64,000 nucleotides of DNA from Candidatus Pantoea gossypiicola (GCF_008632075.1 NZ_VWVM01000003.1:284252-348251), one strand, 5' to 3'. Positions 47,434 to 58,294 are shown, counted from the first letter of the stretch. Numbers and translations: made by a program. Notes: generated from the letters alone by a model not told the origin.

Positions 47434-49161
47434 TTGAACCACACTATTGTCTACAGTCTGTTTATCATCGGTTCCGTGCTGGTCGCATCGAGTATTCTGC
47501 TCAGCTCTTTCTCGTCCCGGCTGGGCATTCCTATTCTGGTTATCTTCCTTGCACTGGGTATGCTGACCGGTATTGATGGTATCGGCGGCATCGCCTTTGA
47601 TAACTATCCGGCAGCCTATCTGATTTCAAACCTGGCGCTGGCCATCATCCTGCTGGATGGCGGCATGCGCACGAAAGCCAGCTCGTTTAAAGTCGCGCTG
47701 GGGCCAGCGCTGTCGCTGGCCACTGTCGGGGTAATGATCACCGCAGGTCTGACTGGCGTGGTGGCGGCCTGGCTATTTAACCTCGATATGATGCAGGGCT
47801 TCCTGATTGGTGCCATTATCGGCTCTACGGACGCCGCCGCTGTCTTCTCCCTGCTGGGTGACAAAGGCCTGAATGAGCGCGTCAGCTCTACGCTGGAGAT
47901 TGAGTCGGGCAGTAACGACCCGATGGCAGTCTTTCTGACCATTACCCTGATTGAGATGATCGAGCAGGGCCGCAGCGGCCTTGACTGGATGTTCCTGGTG
48001 CATCTGGTGCAGCAGTTCGGCCTGGGTATCGTGTTGGGTCTGGGCGGCGGCTGGGCGCTGCAGCAGTTGATTAACCGTATCAGTCTGGCCCCAGGACTTT
48101 ATCCGCTACTGGCGTTGAGCGGCGGCATTCTGGTGTTCGCCCTCACCACCGTGTTAGAGGGCAGCGGCATCCTGGCGGTCTATCTGTGCGGCTTCTTACT
48201 GGGCAACCGCCCGATTCGTAACCGTCACGGCATTCTGCAGACCTTTGATGGGATGGCCTGGCTGAGCCAGATTGGCATGTTCATTGTGCTGGGTCTGCTG
48301 GTGACGCCGTCTGATTTATGGCATATCGCGGTGCCCGCGATGATCCTCTCGCTGTGGCTGATTCTGGTGGCGCGTCCGCTCTCGGTGTTTATTGGCCTGT
48401 TGCCGTTCCGCAACTTCACCACCCGCGAGCGGGTTTTTATCAGCTGGGTCGGCTTACGCGGTGCGGTGCCGATTATCCTCGCCGTCTTCCCGATGATGGC
48501 CGGCTTAGAGAACGCCTCGCTCTATTTTAATATCGCCTTTTTTGTGGTGCTGGTCTCCCTGATGTTGCAGGGCACCTCGCTGGGCTTTGCGGCAAAAAAA
48601 GCCAAAGTCGTGGTGCCGCCGACCGCCTCGCCGATCAGCCGTATCGGTCTGGACATTCACCCCGAAAATCCGTGGGAGCAGTTTGTCTATCAGCTCAGCG
48701 CCGACAAGTGGTGCGTGGGTGCCGCGCTGCGTGACCTGCAGATGCCGCGCGAGACCCGCATCGCTGCCCTGTTCCGTGACAATGTGCTGATGCACCCCAA
48801 CGGCGGCACACGGCTGAAAGAGAACGACGTCATCTGCGTGATTGGCCGTGAGCGCGATCTTCCGGCGCTGGGCAAAATGTTCAGCCAGTCGCCGCCGGTT
48901 TCGCTCGACCAGCGCTTCTTTGGAGACTTTATTCTGGATGCAGAGGCCCGCCTGCGCGACGTTGCGCAGATTTACGGACTCGAGCTGGATGAGAGCACCA
49001 ACGATCAGCAGTCACTGGGGCAACTGGTGCTGGCTATGCTGGGCGGCTCACCGGTCGTCGGCGATCAGGTGGAGTGGAATCAGCTGACCTGGACCGTCGC
49101 GGAGAAAGAGGATAACCGCATTGTTAAGATTGGTGTCCGTCCGGCTGAAGAGAAGGAATAA
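47434..49161 (+). CDS. cvrA: K+/H+ antiporter CvrA (NhaP2 family)
   Basis: A 575-residue CPA1 cation:proton antiporter. About 12-13 membrane spans include the ion-site [13 protein letters not shown] motif and [14 protein letters not shown]; the cytosolic C-terminus has a TrkA-C/CorC-like region ([19 protein letters not shown]). The start is set at TTG 47434 because AGGAG (47422-47426) precedes it and the N-terminus aligns with E. coli CvrA. The longer frame from ATG 47302 lies largely upstream of the likely transcription start. In E. coli dadX follows; here yebV, wbaP and an MFS gene intervene. Confidence 0.93.
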   Translation: MNHTIVYSLFIIGSVLVASSILLSSFSSRLGIPILVIFLALGMLTGIDGIGGIAFDNYPAAYLISNLALAIILLDGGMRTKASSFKVALGPALSLATVGVMITAGLTGVVAAWLFNLDMMQGFLIGAIIGSTDAAAVFSLLGDKGLNERVSSTLEIESGSNDPMAVFLTITLIEMIEQGRSGLDWMFLVHLVQQFGLGIVLGLGGGWALQQLINRISLAPGLYPLLALSGGILVFALTTVLEGSGILAVYLCGFLLGNRPIRNRHGILQTFDGMAWLSQIGMFIVLGLLVTPSDLWHIAVPAMILSLWLILVARPLSVFIGLLPFRNFTTRERVFISWVGLRGAVPIILAVFPMMAGLENASLYFNIAFFVVLVSLMLQGTSLGFAAKKAKVVVPPTASPISRIGLDIHPENPWEQFVYQLSADKWCVGAALRDLQMPRETRIAALFRDNVLMHPNGGTRLKENDVICVIGRERDLPALGKMFSQSPPVSLDQRFFGDFILDAEARLRDVAQIYGLELDESTNDQQSLGQLVLAMLGGSPVVGDQVEWNQLTWTVAEKEDNRIVKIGVRPAEEKE

Positions 49162-49239
49162 TCCTAATCATTCAGCCACGTTGTTTTCTCTCAGTGCGCT
49201 AAGCTTAACTCTCTATGCCAGTTAAAACGGGAGAAATGA

Positions 49240-49473
49240 ATGGGACACGTGGTTAAAATTGGTCGTTATGAGATTGTAGATGCCGATCTTGACAGTGAGA
49301 ACGCCGACACCGTCAGTATCCCCTGTCACACTAATCCCGGCTTAATTACCCAACTCGATGGCTGGGATCGCGATACCAGCGTACCGGCCTGGATTGACGG
49401 GGAGCCAGTGAATCTGCAGATTGGCCATTACGATAAGCAGCAGGACCGCTGGATTTTAAAGAAACCTGCCTGA
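49240..49473 (+). CDS. yebV: YebV family protein (DUF1480)
   Basis: A 77-residue DUF1480 protein resembling E. coli YebV in its VKIGRYEI start, IPCHTNPGLITQLDGWD middle and RWILKKP end. No function is known. The start follows GGGAGAA. In E. coli yebV is elsewhere (with yebW near the pphA/rsmF region), so its presence after cvrA marks a rearranged block. Confidence 0.82.
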   Translation: MGHVVKIGRYEIVDADLDSENADTVSIPCHTNPGLITQLDGWDRDTSVPAWIDGEPVNLQIGHYDKQQDRWILKKPA

Positions 49474-49849
49474 GCCACTATCACTACCGCCAGTCATATG
49501 ATTTGGCGGTAATTCCTAAAAAGCGTCTTAAACAGTTTGGTTATAACCGCACCCTTCCTTATTTTATCTAATAAAAACGTGCAGTTAGCGCTTTAAAACT
49601 TTAATCACTTTTGATGTTTTCAGATTTTTTCCGTATTAACTCTGTCAAGTAACTCCTGCATACTCATTCTCAATGCTGCAACATTTCGTGAGTACCATCA
49701 CGCTTTAATCGTTACCTTTTTTGCAGCTGCACTGGCTGTACTGACTGCAACAGACTGAAAATTATTTTTTAATTTTTCAGAGGCCCACTCCTGAGCGCGT
49801 ATTTGATTTTGATCAGGCCATCTTTTACTTGAGAAAGAGAGCAGGTTTT
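49474..49849. other. AT-rich interval upstream of the wbaP-like gene
   Basis: About 375 AT-rich bases. At the left an 8-bp dyad (TACCGCCA/TGGCGGTA, 49485-49511) follows yebV but lacks a T run. At 49755-49780 an AT-rich symmetrical element (CTGAAAA...TTTTCAG) occurs. I cannot identify an RcsAB box, though one would be expected upstream of such a gene. AT-richness suggests H-NS control. Confidence 0.5.
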
Positions 49850-51316
49850 ATGGCAAGTACATTGATAATGAATAGCCCGAGCCGCTCATGGAGCGGAACG
49901 CGTAAAAATATCATCGTGAAATTCGCCCTGAGTTTTTCCGATCTGATTGCACTTAACCTGGCACTGTTTTTATCTGCCGCGACGATACAGGGTATTTGGG
50001 GCGAGCTGGATACGTTTATTCCACCGCATCAGATTGAATATCGTTTTGTGGCTCAGTTTATTATGTCAGTCATGTGTACCGGTTGGTTCTGGGTACGTCT
50101 GCGCCATTACACCTATCGCAAACCCTTCTGGTTTGAACTGAAAGAGATCGTTAAAACATTATTTGTTTTCTCGCTGCTCGACCTTGCGCTTATTGCCTTC
50201 TCTAAGTGGGACTTCTCCCGCATGGTGTGGGTCTTCAGCTGGACATATGCCCTGCTGCTGCTGCCGCTGATGCGTGCTCTGGTTAAACGTGCCATTAACA
50301 AGGCGGGCCAGTGGCAGAAAGAGACCATCATTATCGGTTCCGGCCGCAACGCCACTGAAGCGTATGCGGCGCTGCAAAGTGAAGAGATCCTGGGCTACAA
50401 CGTACAGGCATTTATTTCGGTCGACGATGTTCCTGCTCAGCAGAGCGTGAATGGTGTGCCAGTGATCACCTGGAAAGACATTAACTGGCAGACCATTGAC
50501 CGTGACAATGTGCAGTTTATTGTTGCCATGGAGTATGAGCAGCAGCCGATGCGCGATCGCTGGCTGAAATTCCTGTCGAAGATGAACTGCCGGTCAGTCT
50601 CGGTGATCCCGACGCTGCGCGGCGTGCCGCTTTACGGTACGGACATGTCCTTTATCTTCAGTCATGAAGTGATGATCCTGCGCGTCAGCAATAACCTGGC
50701 GAAACACTCATCCCGTTTCATGAAGCGTGCCTTTGATATCGTCGTAGCGTCGATGCTGCTGCTGTTCCTTGGCCCGATCTTCGCCCTGCTGTGCTTTATG
50801 GTGAAACGTGACGGCGGCAATGCAATTTATGGTCACGAACGTGTGGGCCAGAATGGCAAAAAATTCAAATGTCTGAAATTCCGTTCCATGGTGACCAATT
50901 CCAAAGAGGTACTGGAGAAATTGCTGGCGACCAGTGAAGAGGCCCGGATGGAGTGGGATAAAGATTTCAAACTGAAGAATGATCCGCGCGTAACCCGGAT
51001 CGGCAGCTTCCTGCGTAAAACCAGCCTCGACGAATTGCCGCAACTGTGGAACGTGATTCGGGGTGAGATGAGTCTGGTCGGCCCGCGTCCGGTCATCGAA
51101 GCTGAGCTGGAACGCTATGCCGGTGACGTCGACTACTACCTGATGGCCAAACCAGGCATGACCGGCCTCTGGCAGGTCAGTGGACGTAACGATATCGACT
51201 ATGATACACGCGTCTATTTTGACTCCTGGTATGTCAAAAACTGGGCGCTCTGGACCGATATCGCGATCCTGTTCAAAACCGCAGGCGTGGTGCTACGCCG
51301 CGACGGTGCTTACTAA
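49850..51316 (+). CDS. wbaP: Undecaprenyl-phosphate hexose-1-phosphate transferase (WbaP/AmsG-like)
   Basis: A 488-residue polyisoprenyl-phosphate hexose-1-phosphate transferase. Four N-terminal membrane helices and a Rossmann-like central domain (IIIGSGRNATEAYAAL) lead to a fifth hydrophobic segment and the catalytic PGT domain with KFRSM, the catalytic region DELPQLWNVIRGEMSLVGPRP and GLWQVSGRND. This full-length layout is that of WbaP, WcaJ and AmsG, which load galactose- or glucose-1-phosphate on undecaprenyl phosphate to start exopolysaccharide or O-antigen repeat units. The start follows GAGAGCAGG. No other glycosyltransferase lies nearby, so it is an orphan primase that must serve a cluster elsewhere. 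Confidence 0.9.
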   Translation: MASTLIMNSPSRSWSGTRKNIIVKFALSFSDLIALNLALFLSAATIQGIWGELDTFIPPHQIEYRFVAQFIMSVMCTGWFWVRLRHYTYRKPFWFELKEIVKTLFVFSLLDLALIAFSKWDFSRMVWVFSWTYALLLLPLMRALVKRAINKAGQWQKETIIIGSGRNATEAYAALQSEEILGYNVQAFISVDDVPAQQSVNGVPVITWKDINWQTIDRDNVQFIVAMEYEQQPMRDRWLKFLSKMNCRSVSVIPTLRGVPLYGTDMSFIFSHEVMILRVSNNLAKHSSRFMKRAFDIVVASMLLLFLGPIFALLCFMVKRDGGNAIYGHERVGQNGKKFKCLKFRSMVTNSKEVLEKLLATSEEARMEWDKDFKLKNDPRVTRIGSFLRKTSLDELPQLWNVIRGEMSLVGPRPVIEAELERYAGDVDYYLMAKPGMTGLWQVSGRNDIDYDTRVYFDSWYVKNWALWTDIAILFKTAGVVLRRDGAY

Positions 51317-51325
51317 GCAAGACCC

Positions 51326-51360
51326 TGCGATGCCTGTTTACAGCAGGCATCGCACTTTCC
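51326..51360 (+). terminator. Terminator-like hairpin after the wbaP-like gene
   Basis: An 11-bp perfect stem TGCGATGCCTG/CAGGCATCGCA (51326-51354) is followed by a weak CTTTCC run. Confidence 0.6.
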
Positions 51361-51443
51361 GCACGACTTCCTCTATCTTTTTTGCCTCTTAATCATTACC
51401 CTCTGCGCTCGTTTTTTAACAGAACGTTTACCCTCTGGTTGTT

Positions 51444-52637
51444 ATGCAAAAATTTACTCTGCTGTTATTAAGCCTGGTGCTGCTGGCACCTTTAGGCATC
51501 GATCTCTATTTGCCCACGCTGCCGCAAATCGCAGAAGGGCTGGATACGCCAGTCTCGCTGGTACAGACTACCATTCCTCTGTTTCTGCTGGTGATGGGAC
51601 TGGGGCAACTGGTGACCGGTCCGCTGGTGGACAACTATGGGCGTAAGCCGATTGCCCTGCTGGGGCTGGGGCTCTACATCACCGGCAGCGCCATCGCCGC
51701 TACAGCCACCTCATTTCCGCTGTTCGTTCTTGCCCGTCTGGTGCAGGGTTGTGGCGTCTGCTGCAGCGCGGTCGTCGCCTTCAGCGGCGTGCGTGACCGA
51801 CTCAGCGGTGATGATGCCGCCCGCGCCTATGGCTTCCTGAACGGTGCGTTAAATATCGTTCCAGCCCTGGCCCCGCTGCTGGGCGGATTGCTGGCCAGCG
51901 CCTTCGACTGGCGCGCGCCCTTCTGGTTCCTCTGCGCCTATGGCGTGCTGATTACGCTGCTGGTGATTATCTGGCTGCCGGAAACACGTCCGGCGGATAC
52001 GCTGCGGGTGAAAGGCTTGCCGATTAAGCAGTACGCTGAAATCCTGCGTCAGCCGCGCTTCCTGGCCTTCGCCTTTGCCAATGCCGGTGCGCTGGGCATG
52101 GTGCTTACCTATGTGTCGCTTGCACCGCAGGTATTGATGACCGAAGGTGGGCTGACGCCGATCCAGTTCTCTTTTGCGTTTGGCGCTAACGGTTTCTGGA
52201 TCATGTTTGTCAGTATGTTCGTGAATAAAGCGATTCGTAAAGCAGGTCGACCGTTCTGCCTGGCAATGGGATTCTTCACGATGCTGCTGGGCGCGGTGCT
52301 GCTGGTGGGAGGGATGCAGATTTTCCCGGCGGAGATGCAGACGCACTGGGCGCTCTACATGTTCCCGGTCGCTGTGTCGGTGGCCGGACTGGCCTTTACA
52401 GTGGGACCGGCCACCAGCTATGCGCTGGAACCCTATCAGCAACAGGCGGGCGTAGCGTCCGCCCTGCAGGGCTTTATTCAGATGGCCGGTGGTGCGGCAG
52501 GCAGCCTGGTGATTGTCGCCCTGCCGGTGGCGGAGAAGCTGTCGCTGAGTCTGATGATGCTGCTGGGTGCAGCGCTGGCCTTTCTCGCCTGGCGCTGCAG
52601 CAGAAAGATGCGCGGCAGCCTGACCGCGCTTAAATAA
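51444..52637 (+). CDS. MFS multidrug efflux transporter (Bcr/CflA/MdtL type)
   Basis: A 397-residue DHA1-type major facilitator with 12 membrane spans. It shows the motif [17 protein letters not shown] typical of the Bcr/CflA group, the [11 protein letters not shown] loop 2-3 motif A and motif C-like [15 protein letters not shown]. It probably exports drugs or small metabolites; substrates cannot be predicted. The ribosome site is weak (CTCTGG). It converges on dadX with an 8-base overlap. It is absent from this place in E. coli. Confidence 0.85.
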   Translation: MQKFTLLLLSLVLLAPLGIDLYLPTLPQIAEGLDTPVSLVQTTIPLFLLVMGLGQLVTGPLVDNYGRKPIALLGLGLYITGSAIAATATSFPLFVLARLVQGCGVCCSAVVAFSGVRDRLSGDDAARAYGFLNGALNIVPALAPLLGGLLASAFDWRAPFWFLCAYGVLITLLVIIWLPETRPADTLRVKGLPIKQYAEILRQPRFLAFAFANAGALGMVLTYVSLAPQVLMTEGGLTPIQFSFAFGANGFWIMFVSMFVNKAIRKAGRPFCLAMGFFTMLLGAVLLVGGMQIFPAEMQTHWALYMFPVAVSVAGLAFTVGPATSYALEPYQQQAGVASALQGFIQMAGGAAGSLVIVALPVAEKLSLSLMMLLGAALAFLAWRCSRKMRGSLTALK

Positions 52638-53700
52638 CCGTGACCGGGACGCGGGGTGCCAGCGCGCACATCAGCTCGTACCCTACCGTTCCGGCCGCTT
52701 TTGCCACCTGATCGATTTTCACCTGCTCACCCCACAGCTCAACAGATGAGCCGATGCCCGCCTGCGGACAGGGTGTTAAATCCACGGTGATCATATCCAT
52801 GGAAACCGCGCCAACCACCTGAGTCATCACGCCATCGACGCAGACCGGCGTGCCCGTCGGGGCATGGCGCGGATAGCCATCGGCATAACCACAGGCTACG
52901 ACGCCAATCCGCTGCGTCGTGCTGGCGTGATACCGGTAACCGTAACCGACACCATCGCCCGCCTGTAACTGCTGAACCGCAATAATCTCACTGCTCAGAG
53001 TCATCACTGGCTTCAGGCCGCTGCCGGCAATGTCCTGCCAGTCACCGCTGGGCGACGCGCCGTACAGAATAATACCGGGCCTGACCCAGTCAAAATGCGC
53101 GTCAGGATGCCATAAGGTACAGGCGGAATTCGAGAGCGACCGCGGGCAGTTCAGCCCCTCTGCCGCCTGCTCAACACGCTGCAACGGTGCAATCAGGCCC
53201 TGCGGATTTTCGGCATCGGCAAAATGGGCCATCAGCGTCATCTCACCGACATTGTTCAGCGCCCGCAGCTTTTGCCAGACGCCAGAAACCTGCTCCGGGC
53301 GAAAGCCCAGACGGTTCATGCCGCTGTTCATTTTAAGATAGATATCAACCGGCGCAGAAAGGCTGGCACTGGCCAGCGCCTTGATTTGCCAGTTACTGTG
53401 TACGCTGGTGGTCAGGCGATAGCGGTCAATCAGTTGCAGATCCTCTGGCTGGAAAAATCCCTCCAGCAACAGAATCGGTTTTTTCCAGCCCTGCTCACGC
53501 AGCAGAATGGCTTCTTCCATATTAAGCAGCGCAAAGCCGTCGGTGGCAGATAACGCTTCGCGTACGCGATCAATGCCATGGCCATAAGCATTGGCTTTCA
53601 CCACTGACCAGATGCGGGATGCGGGGGCCGCCTGGCGAACAACAGTCAGGTTATGACGAAGCGCCTGCTGGTTAATGGTAGCGACAATCGGACGTGACAT
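52630..53700 (-). CDS. dadX: Catabolic alanine racemase DadX
   Basis: DadX (356 residues) is a PLP enzyme converting L- to D-alanine for catabolism by DadA. The PLP Lys35 is in [10 protein letters not shown] and the second catalytic base Tyr lies in the [11 protein letters not shown] region. Assignment to the catabolic form comes from its position 19 bases downstream of dadA. It can also supply D-alanine for peptidoglycan. Confidence 0.96.
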   Translation of the reverse strand: MSRPIVATINQQALRHNLTVVRQAAPASRIWSVVKANAYGHGIDRVREALSATDGFALLNMEEAILLREQGWKKPILLLEGFFQPEDLQLIDRYRLTTSVHSNWQIKALASASLSAPVDIYLKMNSGMNRLGFRPEQVSGVWQKLRALNNVGEMTLMAHFADAENPQGLIAPLQRVEQAAEGLNCPRSLSNSACTLWHPDAHFDWVRPGIILYGASPSGDWQDIAGSGLKPVMTLSSEIIAVQQLQAGDGVGYGYRYHASTTQRIGVVACGYADGYPRHAPTGTPVCVDGVMTQVVGAVSMDMITVDLTPCPQAGIGSSVELWGEQVKIDQVAKAAGTVGYELMCALAPRVPVTVI

Positions 53701-53719
53701 CCTCTCTCTCCCTGAATAC

Positions 53720-55021
53720 TTAACGAGTTGCGTTGGCGTTACGCAGCGGCGATGAGGTCGCCGCGAAACCGGGTAAGTAGCGGAACACCGCTAAGTCATC
53801 CGCCGCAATGGCTGGCTTTTTACCGGAGATGAGATCGGCCAGCAACTGACCAGAACCACACGCCATTGTCCAGCCCAGTGTACCGTGACCGGTATTAAGA
53901 TAAAGATTGGAGAGTGGCGTGGCACCGACAATCGGCGTACCGTCTGGCGTCATCGGACGGAGACCGGTCCAGAAACTTGCCTGCGCGAGATGACCGCCTT
54001 CAGGATAGAGATCACTGACCACCATCTCCAGCGTTTCCCGCCGCGCTTCGGTGAGTCTGGTGTTAAAACCAACAATTTCCGCCATTCCGCCGACGCGGAT
54101 ACGGTCGTCAAACCGGGTCACCGCCACTTTGTAAGTCTCATCCAGTATCGTCGAAACCGGGGCAGCATCAGGATTTTTAATCGGAATGGTGAGTGAGTAG
54201 CCTTTCAGCGGATAGACCGGAATATCAATAACGTTTTTCAGCAGTGCAGTCGAGTAGGAACCAAAGGCCACTACATAACTATCCGCCTTGATGATCTCCT
54301 CGCCGCACTTCACACCATAAATGCGATTGCCATCGCGCAGCAGGTGATCGACCTGAGTGTTAAAGCGGAAGACCACCCCCGCCTCTTCGGCCATTTTTGC
54401 CAGTCGCTGCGTAAAGAGCTGGCAGTCACCTGTTTCATCGTTAGGCAAGCGCAGTCCGCCAGTGAGTTTATGCTGGGTTGCCGCCAGCGCCGGTTCCACG
54501 CGAGACAGCTCATGTGCCTCCAGCAGCTCATAGGGCACGCCCGCGTCGCGCAGTACCGCAATATCTTTACTGGCGCTGTCGAACTGCTGCTGCGTGCGGA
54601 AAAGCTGCAATGTTCCGCCCTGACGACCCTCATAGGCGATGCCGGTTTCAGCGCGTAACGCTTTCAGACAGTCACGACTGTATTCGGCTATCCGCACCAT
54701 GCGGCTTTTGTTCTGTTGATAATGGTTGATGTCGCAATTACGCAGCATGTGCCACATCCACTCCAGCTGAAAACTGCTGCCATCGAGCCGGATAGCCAGC
54801 GGCGCATGACGCTGGAACATCCACTTCACGGCTTTCAGCGGCACGCCAGGCGCTGCCCAGGGTGCGGCATAACCCGGTGAGATCTGACCCGCATTTCCTG
54901 CGCTGGTCTCCATCGCCGCGGCTGGCTGACGATCAATGACCGTAACCTGATGTCCGGCACGCGCCAGATACCAGGCGCTTGCCACGCCAACCACACCACT
55001 TCCAAGAATGACTACGTGCAT
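53720..55021 (-). CDS. dadA: D-amino acid dehydrogenase small subunit DadA
   Basis: DadA (433 residues) is an FAD enzyme that oxidises D-alanine to pyruvate and ammonia, donating electrons to the respiratory chain. The N-terminal dinucleotide motif [17 protein letters not shown] and the FAD-region block [18 protein letters not shown] are clear. The start at 55021 (MHVVILGSG) follows GGGGGAG. With dadX it forms a catabolic operon, typically activated by CRP and controlled by Lrp. Confidence 0.97.
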   Translation of the reverse strand: MHVVILGSGVVGVASAWYLARAGHQVTVIDRQPAAAMETSAGNAGQISPGYAAPWAAPGVPLKAVKWMFQRHAPLAIRLDGSSFQLEWMWHMLRNCDINHYQQNKSRMVRIAEYSRDCLKALRAETGIAYEGRQGGTLQLFRTQQQFDSASKDIAVLRDAGVPYELLEAHELSRVEPALAATQHKLTGGLRLPNDETGDCQLFTQRLAKMAEEAGVVFRFNTQVDHLLRDGNRIYGVKCGEEIIKADSYVVAFGSYSTALLKNVIDIPVYPLKGYSLTIPIKNPDAAPVSTILDETYKVAVTRFDDRIRVGGMAEIVGFNTRLTEARRETLEMVVSDLYPEGGHLAQASFWTGLRPMTPDGTPIVGATPLSNLYLNTGHGTLGWTMACGSGQLLADLISGKKPAIAADDLAVFRYLPGFAATSSPLRNANATR

Positions 55022-55525
55022 AGCTCCCCCACCCGGCATGTAAAAGCATAATTCACTGTTAAGGAGATGATAGTCAGCGGATTTACACAGCGAACACCAC
55101 CCCATAAATTCAGCATCTATTTCACATCTTTTTCACTTTTCAGGTAACTAAAATCTTGTCGCACAGCCAATTTCAGCGCTTTATGCGCCTTATTCCATAA
55201 ACACAGAAATAAATGACAACGGATGCAGTTAAATCTACGCATGGCAGGAGAATGCTTCAACTCCATACATTCCGCTTATAAACAGGATGATATCCCGCGT
55301 TTTAAAATAACGTTCGAATTAAAGGCTATTAAATTCTTTGCCGCATCTGTCTGAATGATTTTGTGCCAAAGAATTCGTTTGAGTTCGCATTTCGGATAAG
55401 CGACAGTGGGCTATCATTGTTGTGTTCGCTCAGTTTTTTTCGGGTTCCCTTTTTCAGGATGAAGCCTTAAATAACCAGAACGGGTTGTCTTTCGGGTCAG
55501 CCGGTTTGCCATAAAGAGGTGCGCT
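55022..55525. other. Intergenic region between dadA and ycgB
   Basis: About 500 AT-rich bases between divergent genes. It should hold the dadAX and ycgB promoters. I see a CRP-like half site on the minus strand (TGTGAAATAGATG near 55110-55125) but no full dyad, and no gene. Confidence 0.5.
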
Positions 55526-57061
55526 ATGACGACAATCTTTGACGAAGCCATCAGAGACAGCAAACGACTCAATGACGGACCAGACTGGACATTCGAACTG
55601 CTCGATGTCTACTTAGCGGAGATCGACCGCGTCGCGAAGCTCTACCGTCTGGATACCTACCCGCACCAGATTGAAGTGATTACCTCTGAACAGATGATGG
55701 ATGCCTATTCCAGCGTCGGCATGCCCATTAACTATTCACACTGGTCATTCGGTAAAAAGTTTATCGAGACCGAGCAGCGCTATAAGCATGGTCAGCAGGG
55801 TCTGGCCTATGAAATCGTTATCAATTCCAACCCCTGCATCGCCTATCTGATGGAAGAGAACACCATGACCATGCAGGCGCTGGTGATGGCACATGCCTGC
55901 TATGGCCATAACTCCTTCTTCAAGAATAACTATCTGTTTCGCAGCTGGACGGATGCCGGATCGATTGTCGATTACCTGCTGTTTGCCAAAAACTACATCA
56001 GTGACTGCGAAGAGCGCTATGGCGTCGAAGAGGTCGAGCGGCTGCTCGACTCCTGCCATGCCCTGATGAATTATGGCGTGGATCGCTATAAACGTCCGCA
56101 GAAGATCTCTCTGCAGGAGGAGAAGGCGCGGCAGAAAAGCCGTGAAGAGTATCTGCAGAGCCAGGTGAATACCCTGTGGCGTACACTGCCACGACGTGAG
56201 AAAGAGACAGTGGCTTTTGAAGCGGCACGCTACCCTTCTGAGCCGCAGGAAAACCTGCTCTATTTTATGGAAAAAAATGCCCCGCTACTGGAGCCATGGC
56301 AGCGGGAGATCCTGCGCATTGTCCGCAAGGTAAGCCAGTATTTCTATCCGCAGAAGCAGACACAGGTAATGAACGAAGGCTGGGCGACGTTCTGGCACTA
56401 CACCATCCTTAATCACCTGTACGATGAAGGCAAAGTGTCGGAACGCTTTATGATGGAGTTCCTGCACAGTCACACCAACGTCGTGTATCAGCCGCCCTAT
56501 AACAGTCAGTGGTACAACGGTATCAACCCTTATGCGTTAGGGTTTGCGATGATGCAGGATATCAAGCGGATCTGTCAGTCACCGACAGAAGAAGATCGCT
56601 ACTGGTTCCCGGACATCGCCGGCTCCGACTGGCTGGAAACGCTGCATTTTGCGATGCGTGAGTTTAAGGATGAAAGTTTTATCAGCCAGTTCCTGTCGCC
56701 GAAAGTGATGCGTGATTTCCGTCTCTTCACCGTACTGGATGACGACCGCAACAACTATCTGGAGATCGCCGCCATCCATGATGAGGCAGGCTATCGGGCC
56801 ATTCGCCAGCAGCTTTCTGCACAGTACAACCTGAGTAATCTTGAGCCTAATATTCAGGTTTACAACGTCGATCTGCGTGGCGATCGTTCGCTGACTCTGC
56901 GTTATGTGCCACAGAGCCGTACGCCGCTCGATAAGAGTCGTCGTGAGGTGCTGAAGCATGTGCATCGTCTGTGGGGATTTGATGTGATTCTGGAACAGCA
57001 GAACGAAGATGGCAGCGTCGAGTTACTGGATCGTAATCCGCCGCGCGGTTCATCGCTCTGA
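55526..57061 (+). CDS. ycgB: SpoVR family protein YcgB
   Basis: A 511-residue SpoVR-like protein, cytosolic, highly conserved (DGPDWTFELLDVY, MAHACYGHNSFFKNNYLF, NEGWATFWHY). The His/Glu motifs in these blocks suggest metal binding. YcgB is part of the RpoS regulon in E. coli, and SpoVR is linked to spore cortex formation in Bacillus; no reaction is proven. It is often functionally grouped with PrkA and YeaH, found at 43.9-47.2 kb here. The start follows AAAGAGG. Confidence 0.95.
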   Translation: MTTIFDEAIRDSKRLNDGPDWTFELLDVYLAEIDRVAKLYRLDTYPHQIEVITSEQMMDAYSSVGMPINYSHWSFGKKFIETEQRYKHGQQGLAYEIVINSNPCIAYLMEENTMTMQALVMAHACYGHNSFFKNNYLFRSWTDAGSIVDYLLFAKNYISDCEERYGVEEVERLLDSCHALMNYGVDRYKRPQKISLQEEKARQKSREEYLQSQVNTLWRTLPRREKETVAFEAARYPSEPQENLLYFMEKNAPLLEPWQREILRIVRKVSQYFYPQKQTQVMNEGWATFWHYTILNHLYDEGKVSERFMMEFLHSHTNVVYQPPYNSQWYNGINPYALGFAMMQDIKRICQSPTEEDRYWFPDIAGSDWLETLHFAMREFKDESFISQFLSPKVMRDFRLFTVLDDDRNNYLEIAAIHDEAGYRAIRQQLSAQYNLSNLEPNIQVYNVDLRGDRSLTLRYVPQSRTPLDKSRREVLKHVHRLWGFDVILEQQNEDGSVELLDRNPPRGSSL

Positions 57062-57074
57062 TAGAGCTAAAAAC

Positions 57075-57106
57075 AAAAAACCGGACGCGATGTCCGGTTT
57101 TTTTTA
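57075..57106. terminator. Bidirectional terminator between ycgB and fadR
   Basis: AAAACCGGAC-GCGAT-GTCCGGTTTT is flanked by A and T runs and overlaps the fadR stop codon. Confidence 0.88.
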
Positions 57107-57823
57107 TCGTTTATTGCCAAGGTCATCTGGCAGGTTCTTCTGCATACTGTGCCAGATTTCGCCGCTACGGCGGCCATAGTTGCGTACCACCTCAACAATC
57201 TCATCCTGGCCTGGCTGTTTGTCGCACAGCGCCAGAAGTGTCAGATAGAAATCCCGCGCAACCTGGCGCGCTTCCGCACTGGAAAAGTAGTGGCGACCCA
57301 CCCGGGTATAGAGGCCTTTCAGACCATTGAGGATCAGACCGTAAATCGGATTGCCCGATGCAAATGCCAGACCGCGGAACACCCGGTAGTCGAGTTCGGT
57401 ATAGGCATCCGCCTGATCGGCCGCGGCACTTACCGTCTCGAGCACTTCACGCGCCTTCTCCGGATGATGGCGCAGCGCACGGCTGATAAAGATCGACGAA
57501 ATATTGCTGCGGACCGATAGCAGGTTATCAATCAGCACCGGCACACTGTCATGATCGAGGCGGGCGAGCGTTTCCAGAATATTAAGGCCGGATGTCTCCC
57601 AGAAATCATTCACACGGGTCGGTTTGCCGTGCTGAATCGTCAGCCAGCCGTCACGTGCCAGGCGCTGTAACACCTCACGCAAGGTGGTACGCGTTACCCC
57701 AATCAATTCAGAAAGCTCACGCTCAGCAGGAAGAATCGATCCGGGCGGAAAGCGACTGTTCCAGATGCTTTCAATAATATACTCTTCAGCAAATCCCGCT
57801 GGACTCTGAGCCTTTATAACCAT
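57104..57823 (-). CDS. fadR: Fatty acid metabolism regulator FadR
   Basis: FadR (239 residues) represses fad beta-oxidation genes and activates fabA/fabB; long-chain acyl-CoA releases it. An N-terminal GntR winged helix ([30 protein letters not shown]) is followed by the all-helical acyl-CoA domain. The length equals the E. coli protein. In E. coli nhaB lies beside it; here it is absent. Confidence 0.97.
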   Translation of the reverse strand: MVIKAQSPAGFAEEYIIESIWNSRFPPGSILPAERELSELIGVTRTTLREVLQRLARDGWLTIQHGKPTRVNDFWETSGLNILETLARLDHDSVPVLIDNLLSVRSNISSIFISRALRHHPEKAREVLETVSAAADQADAYTELDYRVFRGLAFASGNPIYGLILNGLKGLYTRVGRHYFSSAEARQVARDFYLTLLALCDKQPGQDEIVEVVRNYGRRSGEIWHSMQKNLPDDLGNKR

Positions 57824-58294
57824 AGCAATGTGTTCTCGTTGCTTTTCTAATCATGATAGGGACTCATCATACCAGACGCCCTATAGCGGATATAGCCTGC
57901 GTAACCATTAAAACCGGGCGCGGGCGCATATTTCAGACAGGCTGGTGGCGAACGCTGCTGTTATAAGACGATGGCCGGGTGCACGATTTTCTGCACCGGA
58001 ATATTCCGTCTCAAAAGCAGCAGAAAATCATCCTTAAAGTACAGCTTGCGGGTTCCGGATGGCCTGCACTTGCCGTTTCGCTTTCTGCCGTTCGCAGCCG
58101 GGTTTTTCGTAACGTCGCCATCTTCGCGCTGTTTACTGAGCAGGCATCAGCTGGAGGGACTCCGCTTATCCTCCTGTAACCTGCTCTGGATCAGAATCAG
58201 GTCATGTTTGCACACGATTTTTCCCTGTACCTGGCTGGTTTGCCCGCGCTTTTGGTTTACACTGCGTGGCATTAACGTTTACAGGGAATGCAAT
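57824..58294. other. Gene-free interval where nhaB would be expected
   Basis: About 470 bases between divergent fadR and dsbB. An open frame runs through 57971-58294 into dsbB, but its translation has no ribosome site and does not resemble NhaB. It probably holds the fadR and dsbB promoters. No hairpin or remnant stood out. Confidence 0.55.

Noticed and set aside
49504..49511. GGCGGTAA as an ops/JUMPstart element before the wbaP-like gene
   Set aside because: It is one arm of the dyad after yebV, lacks the rest of the JUMPstart sequence, and is over 300 bases from the gene.
49500..49530. RcsAB box upstream of the wbaP-like gene
   Set aside because: The best candidate (TAAGACGCTTTTTAGG on the minus strand) departs from the consensus at several key positions.
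57971..58294. 108-residue extension fused to DsbB
   Set aside because: There is no ribosome site, the sequence is not protein-like for the family, and ATG 58295 has AGGGAA and gives the exact E. coli length.
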